Below, piece after piece: positions 36,401-42,835 of a stretch of 59,599 nucleotides of DNA. The notes beneath the pieces are model-generated. The model saw only the letters and a program-made list of their open reading frames with translations, was not told where the DNA came from and searched no databases. The stretch is from assembly GCF_002482385.1 (NCBI RefSeq), contig NZ_DLFW01000002.1, positions 365,536 to 425,134 of the forward strand, written 5' to 3'. Origin of the DNA: Dysgonomonas sp. UBA7710. GTDB taxonomy: Bacteria > Bacteroidota > Bacteroidia > Bacteroidales > Dysgonomonadaceae. Each line of letters opens with the position of its first letter. Position 1 is the stretch's first letter. A program made the translations under genes and the position numbers.

Positions 36401-38110
36401 TGTATCTGGGTAAGCCGCTATATCAATAATAAATGGACAGAACCGCAGAATGTAGCTGATGGGATTATAAATGATACACTCCGTTATGCTACATGGAATC
36501 CCGTATTATATCAGGTGCCGGACGGAGAATTACAACTTTATTATAAAGTCGGTCCCAATGTGGCCGGATGGGTTGGGAAGGTGATTACTTCTGACGATGG
36601 AGGTGTTACATGGTCGGTTCCCCGTGACCTTCCGGAAGGATTTTTGGGTCCGGTGAAAAATAAACCTGTTTTACTGAAAGACGGGACATTATTGTGCCCG
36701 TCGAGTACCGAAGGAAATGGCTGGAAAGTTCATTTCGAAGCTACAAAAGATTTTGGTAAAACATGGAAGATGATAGGCCCCATCAATGAAGGAAAAGAGC
36801 TTCATACGATACAACCGTCCATATTGACTTATAAAGATGGAAGATTACAGATTCTTTGCCGTACGCAGGAAAGAACTATCGGAGAATCATGGTCTTCGGA
36901 CAATGGAAAAACATGGACGCCTGTAGCCGGAACAATGTTGCCGAATAATAATTCGGGTACAGATGCCGTAACCTTGCAGGACGGCCGCCAGTTATTGGTC
37001 TATAATCATGTCTTGCCTCACGATACGCTTAAACGGGGAAAAGGAGCCCGCACTCCTCTTAATGTAGCTATATCGGAAGATGGAAAAACATGGTATGCGG
37101 CATTAGTGGTAGAAGATTCGCCGATTAGCCAGTATTCTTATCCTTCTGTTATACAGACTAAAGACGGCTTGGTTCACATCGTTTATACATGGAGGCGGAA
37201 AGCTATTAAGCATGTAGTTGTAGATCCGGATAAATTGGTATTATCGAAAATAGAAAACATGAAGTGGCCGTCTTTAAAAGAGACGAAAGAAATACAGGTC
37301 GTAAATAATCATCGTTACAAGGTTTCTGTTTGTGACTGGATGATGCTCAAGCGTCAGAAAGTCGGAGCGATGGAACTGGCCGAAGAGCTTGGCGCAGACG
37401 GACTTGAACTGGATATGGGCGGACTGGGCAAGCGTGTGTCATTTGATAATAAATTTACCGATAAACATTTTCAGGAATTATTTATTTCGGAATGCAATCG
37501 TTTAGGAATAGAACTTAGTTCCATCGCTGTGTCCGCTTTTTACGGGCAATCTTTTGCCAGGCGTGAGAACTATGAAGGCCTGATAGACGAATGTATAGCA
37601 ACGATGAAGGCTCTCGGGGTGAAAGTCGCATTTCTGCCGATGGGTAACCAAAGCGATTTGGTGAAAGAACCCGAACTGTACCCGGTTGTATTGGAACGGC
37701 TGAAAGTTGTTGCTAAAAAAGCGGAGGCAGCAGGTGTTGTCATCGGTATAGAAACGACATTGCCGGCTAAGGAAGAAGCGAAATTGATAGATAAAATCAG
37801 TTCTCCTTCGATCCGTAGCTATGTCAATTTCTCTTCTATCCTGAAAAGAGGAGGAAATATTATAAGCGACCTGAAAACCTTGGGAAAAGACCGTATTGTT
37901 CAGATACATGCCTCTAATACCGATGGTTACTGGATCGAAAATGACCCGGCACTGGATATGAAAGAAGTAAAAGCTACTTTGGACAAAATGGGGTGGAGCG
38001 GTTGGCTTGTTGTTGAACGTTCGCGCGATACAAAGGATGTCCACAATGTAAAGAAAAACTACGGGGCAAATGCACGGTATCTGAAATCTGTATTTCAGGT
38101 GAATCAATAG
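33494..38110 (+). CDS. Three-domain fusion: GH78 alpha-L-rhamnosidase + sialidase-like propeller + xylose-isomerase-like TIM barrel
   Basis: I start at the ATG at 33494 (MKKTIFIFSALFCSLLMFS signal peptide), giving 1538 residues. Residues 1 to about 910 are a complete GH78: CPQRDERQPWLGD with acid Glu494, and TTIWELWNGD with base Glu772. About 915-1270 are a BNR/sialidase-like propeller (SFPESHASTIAETKEGHLIASWFGGT, Asp-box motifs SDDGGVTW, TKDFGKTW, SSDNGKTW). About 1273-1535 are an AP-endonuclease-2/xylose-isomerase-like barrel with Glu1420, His1472 and Glu1508 at metal-site positions but Asn1445 where Asp is usual. No stop or internal signal peptide separates the parts. The fusion could release Rha then Kdo from RG-II chain C; the barrel's role is unknown. 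Domain calls are strong; the chain C role is inference. Confidence 0.88.
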   Translation: MKKTIFIFSALFCSLLMFSVDVKELRCEMLNNPEGIGTATPRLGWMIESKERNVEQKAYWILAASSLDKLNETDADLWNSGKIEDAASTLVPYTGKGLTSRSQIYWKVKVYTNKGESAWSSPAKFSVGLLTDSDWSAKWIGLDRIFSWDSETVHSRLSARYFRKEFASQKQVKSAKAYISGLGFYELYINGEKIGDQALAPGQTDYFKTVLYNTFDVTSYIKQGKNAIATILGNGRFYNMRQNYKPHKIKTFGYPKMLLQIEIEYSDGTKQTIISDDTWKVTSDGPIRSNNDFDGEEYDANKELGAWNTAGYNDRKWLNAELVKAPGGVITAQMQENMKVMKVLTPKAVTVLAKDTFVIDMGQNMVGWLSLQAKGKKGDKITLRFAETLEKDGRLKTVNLRSARATDVYTMKGEGTEKWEPRFVTHGFRFVEVTGYPGTPAISDFEGKVVYDDMAAVGSFETSNNILNQIYNNAWWGINSNYKSIPLDCPQRDERQPWLGDHTIGCIGESFVYDNERFYIKWLDDIRDSQTPEGKLSDIAPPYYMTYYSDNMTWPGTYLFVADMIHKQYGNTEPIKKHYPYMKKWFMHMKDNYLNADYIMTKDKYGDWCVPPESKELIHSLDPARKTDGQLIATAYTYKLLQLLQEFAVISGHESDVAEYVTLAENVRAGFNKKFYNAETGQYGNYTVTSNLLPLAFGIVDKDNEDRVFQNLINRITVTDKLHISTGVIGTQWLMRELTKRGCADVAYTIATQKDYPSWGYMVGQGATTIWELWNGDTASPKMNSHNHVMLLGDLLAWMYEDLAGIKSHKIREGFKWLWMKPNPTEDLTYTKASHRTPYGWVNSDWTLKDGIFTWKISIPANSRANILIPAARLEDITESGKPVKEVEGLKYVRVEENRINLEIGSGDYIFVCKYGEAQNRFREGILTDEFICEKPSFPESHASTIAETKEGHLIASWFGGTKERNPDVCIWVSRYINNKWTEPQNVADGIINDTLRYATWNPVLYQVPDGELQLYYKVGPNVAGWVGKVITSDDGGVTWSVPRDLPEGFLGPVKNKPVLLKDGTLLCPSSTEGNGWKVHFEATKDFGKTWKMIGPINEGKELHTIQPSILTYKDGRLQILCRTQERTIGESWSSDNGKTWTPVAGTMLPNNNSGTDAVTLQDGRQLLVYNHVLPHDTLKRGKGARTPLNVAISEDGKTWYAALVVEDSPISQYSYPSVIQTKDGLVHIVYTWRRKAIKHVVVDPDKLVLSKIENMKWPSLKETKEIQVVNNHRYKVSVCDWMMLKRQKVGAMELAEELGADGLELDMGGLGKRVSFDNKFTDKHFQELFISECNRLGIELSSIAVSAFYGQSFARRENYEGLIDECIATMKALGVKVAFLPMGNQSDLVKEPELYPVVLERLKVVAKKAEAAGVVIGIETTLPAKEEAKLIDKISSPSIRSYVNFSSILKRGGNIISDLKTLGKDRIVQIHASNTDGYWIENDPALDMKEVKATLDKMGWSGWLVVERSRDTKDVHNVKKNYGANARYLKSVFQVNQ

Positions 38111-38114
38111 CTCG

Positions 38115-38190
38115 AAACTTTATCTATGTAATAAGCTATTAGCTATTAGCTGTTAGCCATTAGCTTATAGCTCTTTGAATTGAAAATCGG
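38115..38190. repeat. Dispersed repeat copy A (AAACTTTATCTATGTAATAA + TTAGCT words)
   Basis: The first 20 nt (38115-38134) are identical to 59513-59532. Both copies continue into a run of TTAGCTATTAGC-type words and the word CTTTGA, then GATTAGCAAA / AATTAGCAAA. It directly follows the GH78 fusion stop. Confidence 0.85.
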
Positions 38191-38287
38191 CGGAGCCAAA
38201 AGTTGATTAGCAAATGGGTGAAGATGTTGTAACCTTTGTAACCTTTTTGGAAATAGTTACAAGTAGACAAGACACGAGATACAAGTT

Positions 38288-38346
38288 GTTGACTGATGAC
38301 TGTTGACTGTTTACTGAAACAAGTGTTACTTTTGTTACCTTTTAAC
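38288..38346. repeat. 59-nt repeat, copy 1
   Basis: Begins GTTGACTGATGACTGTTGAC and ends TTACTTTTGTTACCTTTTAAC. Copies 2 and 3 start 101 and 201 nt further on. Confidence 0.85.
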
Positions 38347-38388
38347 AAGTAGTAAGTATTGAGTAATAAGTATAAAGGAGTTCTGATT

Positions 38389-38448
38389 GTTAACTGATGA
38401 CTGTTGACTGTTTACTGAACTAACTGTTACTTTTGTTACTTTTTGAAG
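38389..38448. repeat. 59-nt repeat, copy 2
   Basis: Begins GTTAACTGATGACTGTTGAC and carries the same TTACTTTTGTTAC core as copy 1, with a diverged end (TTTTTGAAG). Confidence 0.85.
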
Positions 38449-38449
38449 G

Positions 38450-38480
38450 AGATGCTTCACTCCGCTCAGCATGGCAACGC
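38450..38480. repeat. REP-like element with ATGCT/AGCAT hairpin
   Basis: GAGATGCTTCACTCCGCTCA followed by GCATGGCAACGC. ATGCT at 38452-38456 can pair with AGCAT at 38468-38472. Similar short CTTCACTCCGCTCAGCATG-type elements are, from memory, common between Bacteroidota genes. Confidence 0.55.
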
Positions 38481-38488
38481 ATAACATT

Positions 38489-38547
38489 GTTAACTGATGA
38501 CTGATGACTGTTAACTGATATATCTGTTACTTCTGTTACCTTTTAAC
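38489..38547. repeat. 59-nt repeat, copy 3
   Basis: Begins GTTAACTGATGACTGATGAC and ends CTGTTACCTTTTAAC. It is the copy nearest GH141 and runs into the palindrome at 38543. Confidence 0.85.
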
Positions 38548-38560
38548 TATATATAGTTAA
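38543..38560. promoter_or_regulatory. 18-bp perfect palindrome upstream of GH141
   Basis: TTAACTATATATAGTTAA is fully self-complementary and ends 49 nt before the GH141 ATG. It may be an operator, a small hairpin or simply AT-rich repeat debris; no -7 box with the full TAnnTTTG consensus lies between it and the gene. Confidence 0.4.
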
Positions 38561-38609
38561 TTAATGTGAACATTAAGTCTGACAAATACACTTCAAAAAA
38601 TAAAATTCC

Positions 38610-40445
38610 ATGAGATTAATCTATATTGTGATTCTATCCTTCATTTCTTTATCAGTTTTTTCAGTAGAGATATATGTTTCCCCGCAGGGAAACGACCGGA
38701 ATCCCGGTACACAATCTGAACCGAAAGCCTCTTTGCATGGAGCAATAAGAGAGGCAAGGGAATACCGGAGATTATTAAAAGCGGGAAAAGACGAACCTGT
38801 GCGTATCCGTATGGCCGGAGGTACATACAATCTGTATGAACCGATATTTATTCGTCCTGAAGATTCGGGAACGGAAAGTAGTCCGACCATAATAGAAGCG
38901 GCTGAAGGTGATAATGTGGCCCTTAGCGGTGGTATCCGGATAGAAGGCTGGAAAAAACAAGGCAAATACTGGGTCGCTGATGTGCCTTCCTTCAATGGAA
39001 ACAGGCTGATATTCCGCCAACTATGGATTAATGGGAAGAAGGCTGTAAGAGCGCGGAATGTATCCGATTTCGAACAAATGGACCGGATAAGAAGCAATGA
39101 TAAAATGAATGAAATTCTCTGGATTCCGGCTTCTGCTGTAAAAGGACTGACTAAATCGGAAAACCTTGAGCTCGTTATCCACCAGATGTGGGCAATCGCC
39201 AATCTTCGGGTTAAATCCATTACCGTTCAGGGAGATTCGGCAGGTGTCCGTTTTCATAATCCGGAAGCACGTATTCAATTTGAGCATCCGTGGCCGCAAC
39301 CAATGGTCAAAGAGGGATTTAACTCTGCTTTCTATTTTACAAATGCGATAGAGCTGTTGGATGAACCGGGTGAATGGTATCATGATACGAAGACGGACAA
39401 GATATATTATATGCCCCGTCAGGGAGAGGATATGCCGGTAGCCGAAGCAATTGTTCCGGTATTGGAATCCCTTATAGAAGTAACAGGGACACCGGACCGT
39501 CCGGTGGTGCATATCTGTTTTAAGAATATCAGATTTAACTATACGACCTGGGTACGTCCTTCACTGATGGGACATGTACCGTTGCAGGCCGGAATGTATC
39601 TGCTGGACGCTTATAAATTGAGACCTCCCGGAGTTCCCGGTAATTTCAATAAGGGTATTGAAAATCAGGGTTGGGTAGGTCGCCCTCCGGCGGCAGTAAT
39701 GGTACAATCGGCTCAGAATATTGAATTTGACCAGTGCCGCTTCGAACATCTCGGCTCATGCGGAATCGACTTTATCGATAGAGTGCAGAAATCCAGAATA
39801 AATGGCTCGTTATTCAGGGATATTGCCGGAAACGGTATACAAATAGGCCGTTTTTCGGAAATCGGTATGGAGACGCATCTGCCTTACGACCCTGTTGACC
39901 AGCGCGAAATTTGCTCTCATATTTCTGTTTCCAACAATTATATCACGGATGTGACAAACGAAGACTGGGGATGCGTGGGCATTCTGGCAGGTTTTGTACA
40001 AGACATTAATATCGAGCATAACGAAATCAATGAAGTAGCCTACACAGGTATAAGCCTGGGTTGGGGATGGACAAAAACGGTGAACTGTATGCGGAATAAT
40101 ATGGTGCATGCCAATTATATTCATCATTACGGAAAACATATGTATGATGTTGCCGGAATATATACACTGTCGGTACAGTCTAAATCTTTTATTACCGAAA
40201 ACGTGGTGGAAGATATATACAAGCCTTCTTATGTACATGATCCTAATCATTGGTTCTACCTATATACTGATGAAGGGAGTTCATTTATCACGGTAAAAGA
40301 TAACTGGTGCCCCGAAGAAAAGTTCCTGCAAAATGCAAATGGTCCGGGCAATACGTGGGAAAACAACGGCCCGATGGTCTCCGACTCTATCAGGCAAAAG
40401 GCAGGGCTGAAGCCGGAATATACTTGGATTAAGGATATAAAATAA
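38610..40445 (+). CDS. GH141-like right-handed beta-helix enzyme (alpha-L-fucosidase candidate)
   Basis: An exported 611-residue beta-helix protein. It opens with EIYVSPQGNDRNPGTQSEP, then TIIEAAEGDNVALSGGIRIEGW, and later helix rungs such as DQCRFEHLGSCGIDF, RINGSLFRDIAGNGIQIG and VSNNYITDVTNEDWGCVGI. This layout and length fit GH141; the RG-II member BT1002 is an alpha-L-fucosidase of chain A (from memory). In B. thetaiotaomicron its neighbour BT1001 is a GH78, and here a GH78 follows after 6 nt, which supports the match. Related xylan-acting GH141 proteins exist, so the substrate rests on context. Confidence 0.8.
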   Translation: MRLIYIVILSFISLSVFSVEIYVSPQGNDRNPGTQSEPKASLHGAIREAREYRRLLKAGKDEPVRIRMAGGTYNLYEPIFIRPEDSGTESSPTIIEAAEGDNVALSGGIRIEGWKKQGKYWVADVPSFNGNRLIFRQLWINGKKAVRARNVSDFEQMDRIRSNDKMNEILWIPASAVKGLTKSENLELVIHQMWAIANLRVKSITVQGDSAGVRFHNPEARIQFEHPWPQPMVKEGFNSAFYFTNAIELLDEPGEWYHDTKTDKIYYMPRQGEDMPVAEAIVPVLESLIEVTGTPDRPVVHICFKNIRFNYTTWVRPSLMGHVPLQAGMYLLDAYKLRPPGVPGNFNKGIENQGWVGRPPAAVMVQSAQNIEFDQCRFEHLGSCGIDFIDRVQKSRINGSLFRDIAGNGIQIGRFSEIGMETHLPYDPVDQREICSHISVSNNYITDVTNEDWGCVGILAGFVQDINIEHNEINEVAYTGISLGWGWTKTVNCMRNNMVHANYIHHYGKHMYDVAGIYTLSVQSKSFITENVVEDIYKPSYVHDPNHWFYLYTDEGSSFITVKDNWCPEEKFLQNANGPGNTWENNGPMVSDSIRQKAGLKPEYTWIKDIK

Positions 40446-40451
40446 TATACT

Positions 40452-42611
40452 ATGAAGAGAATATTAACTGTATTATTTTTTGTTTTGATTACGTTTTCCC
40501 TATCGGCTCAGGATGCCACATGGATATACTATCCGGGAGATTTTGAAATATGGCTCGGTAATGAAATGCAGAATCGCCGTACAGAAAGGGGCGGTTTCTT
40601 TCCTCCGTTCTGGAAGATGGATAGCCACTATGTCGCGGTAGAATTTTCTACAAAATTAGACTTACCTGTGGCTGAGGAAGTTGAGATATATGTAGAAGGA
40701 AAGTATAATATAAAACTGGATGGGAAAATTCTGCCTGCCTATGATAAGATAATCATTCCGGCAGGAAAGCATAGCCTGAACATCAAAGTGCATAATCAGG
40801 CTCATGTTCCTGCCATATATGTGAAAGGACAAACCTTTGGTTCGGATGAGAGTTGGAAAGTAACTTTCGAAGATAAAGAATGGATAGACGAGTCGGGTAA
40901 AGCATCCGATACATCTTCAGGTACAGCATACCTGCAAGCCGGACGATGGAATTTCAATTCTCCTGATACTCCTCCGTCAGAGTTCAAACTGGCAGTTATA
41001 CCAATGGCTGCTGCCGGAACTGAAAAGAAAGGAGCGGGAGAACTCATTGATTTTGGAAAAGAGACTTTCGGATATGTGAAATTCCATCAGTTGAAGGGAA
41101 AAGGCCGCCTGAATATATATTACGGGGAGTCCTCTGAGGAAGCCTTATCGACTACACATTGCGAAACATTAGACCGGATAGATGTAGATAATACATCCGC
41201 GAATGATTTTACTTTGGAAGATTCAAAAGCCTATCGTTACATATATATTGAAACGGAAGGCGATTTGTCTTACTCTTCCGTATCGATGTTGTATGAGTAT
41301 CTGCCTTTGGATCACAGGGGGCAGTTCAGATGTGATGATGAACTGATAAACCGTATCTGGGATATTTCTGCCTATACGATGCACCTTACCTCGAGGGAGT
41401 TTTTTATCGATGGTATTAAACGCGACCGTTGGATCTGGAGCGGTGATGCTTATCAGAGTTATCTGATGAATTACTATCTATTCTTCGATTCCCCTTCGGT
41501 TACACGTACCATGTTGAACCTTAGAGGAAAAGACCCTGTGACAAGCCATATGAATACCATTATGGATTATACATTCTATTGGTTTATAGGTATATATGAT
41601 TATTTGCAATATACAGGCGACCGGGAGTTTGTAAAGCAATTTTATCCGCGTATGCAATCACTGATGGATTTCTGTTTATCCCGTCGAAACGGCAACGGCA
41701 TGATGGAAGGCTTAGCCGGGGACTGGGTATTTATCGACTGGGCCGATTTTAAGATGAGTAAAAGCGGTGAGGTCAGTTTCGAGCAATTACTGTTTTGCCG
41801 AAGCCTGGAAACAATGGCGTTGTGTGCAGATATAATGGGAGATATCGAGAATGAAGCACGGTATGCATCTTTGGCTTCAGACTTAAAATCGAAGCTGTTC
41901 ACTTCCTTTTGGTCGGCAAATAAAAATGCTTTTATTCATAACCGCGAGAATGGGATAATGAGTGAGCAGGTAACTCCTTTTACGAACATGTTTGCCGTAT
42001 TGTTCAATTATCTGGATGCGGAGAAAACAAAAGCAGTGAAAGACAATGTCCTGCTAAATCCGGATGCATTGAAGATAACAACGCCATATATGCGTTTTTA
42101 TGAGCTGGAAGCATTATGTATGTTAGGAGAATACAGACATGTGCTGAAAGAAATTCGCGACTACTGGGGCGGTATGCTCAACTTGGGCGCGACTTCTTTC
42201 TGGGAAAAGTATAATCCCGATGAAACCGGTACAGAGCATTTGGCCATGTATGGGCGTCCCTTTGGGAAAAGCCTTTGTCATGCATGGGGAGCCAGTCCTA
42301 TATATTTATTGGGCAAGTATTACCTTGGGGTGAAACCTGAGAAAGAAGGCTATAAAGAATTCAGTATTCGTTCGGTATTAGGTGACCTTAAATGGATGGA
42401 GGGCTCTGTGCCAACACCGAAAGGAGATATAAAAGTATATATGGATAAGAAGCAGATTAAGGTTTCTGCAACAGAAGGAGAGGGGTATCTCTATTTCACT
42501 TCACCGGGTAAACCTAAAATAAATATTGGGAGTATTGAACAAATTGCTACTGACAATTATAAAGTGAAGATTGATACCGGTAAGGAGTATATAATAAGCG
42601 GAAAGTTCTAA
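40452..42611 (+). CDS. GH78-like alpha-L-rhamnosidase, short form with altered acid motif
   Basis: An exported 719-residue protein (LSAQ cleavage). N-terminal beta domains (about 20-285) precede an (alpha/alpha)6 barrel (about 290-620) and a C-terminal beta domain (FSIRSVLGDLKWMEGSVPTPKG). It is shorter than the GH78 of the fusion because it lacks some N-terminal beta modules. The usual QRDER acid motif reads KRDRWIWSGD (Arg324-Asp325-Arg326), one residue shorter, so the canonical Glu is missing. The base Glu585 in TSFWEKY is kept. It resembles BT1001 in place and type (a GH78 acting on the rhamnose next to apiose, from memory). It follows GH141 by 6 nt. Confidence 0.82.
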   Translation: MKRILTVLFFVLITFSLSAQDATWIYYPGDFEIWLGNEMQNRRTERGGFFPPFWKMDSHYVAVEFSTKLDLPVAEEVEIYVEGKYNIKLDGKILPAYDKIIIPAGKHSLNIKVHNQAHVPAIYVKGQTFGSDESWKVTFEDKEWIDESGKASDTSSGTAYLQAGRWNFNSPDTPPSEFKLAVIPMAAAGTEKKGAGELIDFGKETFGYVKFHQLKGKGRLNIYYGESSEEALSTTHCETLDRIDVDNTSANDFTLEDSKAYRYIYIETEGDLSYSSVSMLYEYLPLDHRGQFRCDDELINRIWDISAYTMHLTSREFFIDGIKRDRWIWSGDAYQSYLMNYYLFFDSPSVTRTMLNLRGKDPVTSHMNTIMDYTFYWFIGIYDYLQYTGDREFVKQFYPRMQSLMDFCLSRRNGNGMMEGLAGDWVFIDWADFKMSKSGEVSFEQLLFCRSLETMALCADIMGDIENEARYASLASDLKSKLFTSFWSANKNAFIHNRENGIMSEQVTPFTNMFAVLFNYLDAEKTKAVKDNVLLNPDALKITTPYMRFYELEALCMLGEYRHVLKEIRDYWGGMLNLGATSFWEKYNPDETGTEHLAMYGRPFGKSLCHAWGASPIYLLGKYYLGVKPEKEGYKEFSIRSVLGDLKWMEGSVPTPKGDIKVYMDKKQIKVSATEGEGYLYFTSPGKPKINIGSIEQIATDNYKVKIDTGKEYIISGKF

Positions 42612-42649
42612 GAAGCCTTCGATCCGGTTATTTAACCGGGTTTAGAACT
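42604..42649 (+). terminator. Two-part hairpin after the second GH78 gene
   Basis: AGTTCTA (42604-42610, overlapping the stop) pairs with TAGAACT (42643-42649). Inside it CCGGTT (42624-42629) pairs with AACCGG (42634-42639) with a 4-nt loop. No strong T-run follows. It probably ends or thins the upstream transcript before the new promoter at 42.74 kb. Confidence 0.6.
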
Positions 42650-42734
42650 GCTCAAAATTGTAAAAAGTACACTTAAAAGTCATGGATATGTTTTATAGCA
42701 TATTCACGGCTTCTTTCCTCTCATGTTAAAAATA

Positions 42735-42742
42735 TATCTTTG
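42735..42742 (+). promoter_or_regulatory. Predicted -7 box of the GH138 operon
   Basis: TATCTTTG fits the Bacteroidota TAnnTTTG consensus exactly. It lies 94 nt before the GH138 ATG, in a 224-nt spacer after a hairpin, and is followed by a pentamer array. Confidence 0.65.
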
Positions 42743-42746
42743 TCAG

Positions 42747-42766
42747 CACAGTACAGAATAGTACAG
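42747..42766 (+). promoter_or_regulatory. Candidate operator: four tandem NWYAG pentamers
   Basis: The 20 nt read CACAG TACAG AATAG TACAG, starting 4 nt after the -7 box. Units 2 and 4 are identical, giving a 10-bp period. It shares ACAGTACAG with the array at the SusCD promoter, so the two are likely bound by one regulator. Confidence 0.65.
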
Positions 42767-42835
42767 ATTGGATTTAACATTCTATATTGAATAATTCCAG
42801 GGGATTTAAAACCGAATAAAAAATAGTCTGATAAA

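Larger units (their letters stand above)
38111..38609. other. 499-nt repeat-rich spacer, no gene
   Basis: The spacer between the GH78 fusion and GH141 has no credible ORF. It contains, in order: a dispersed repeat (38115-38190), three copies of a 59-nt unit at ~100-nt period, a REP-like hairpin element (38450-38480) and an 18-bp palindrome (38543-38560). Base composition and word content are unlike the neighbouring genes. Confidence 0.9.

Noticed and set aside
37502..38107. A 201-codon minus-strand frame inside the GH78 fusion
   Set aside because: It is the antisense of the isomerase-like barrel and shows no protein-like motif of its own.
38288..38547. CRISPR array (regular ~100-nt spacing of repeats)
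   Set aside because: Only three diverged 59-nt copies, no cas genes, and repeat length and spacing do not fit CRISPR.
33427..38547. Mobile element carrying the GH78 fusion
   Set aside because: Repeats flank the gene but there is no transposase, no clear terminal inverted repeats and no target-site duplication.
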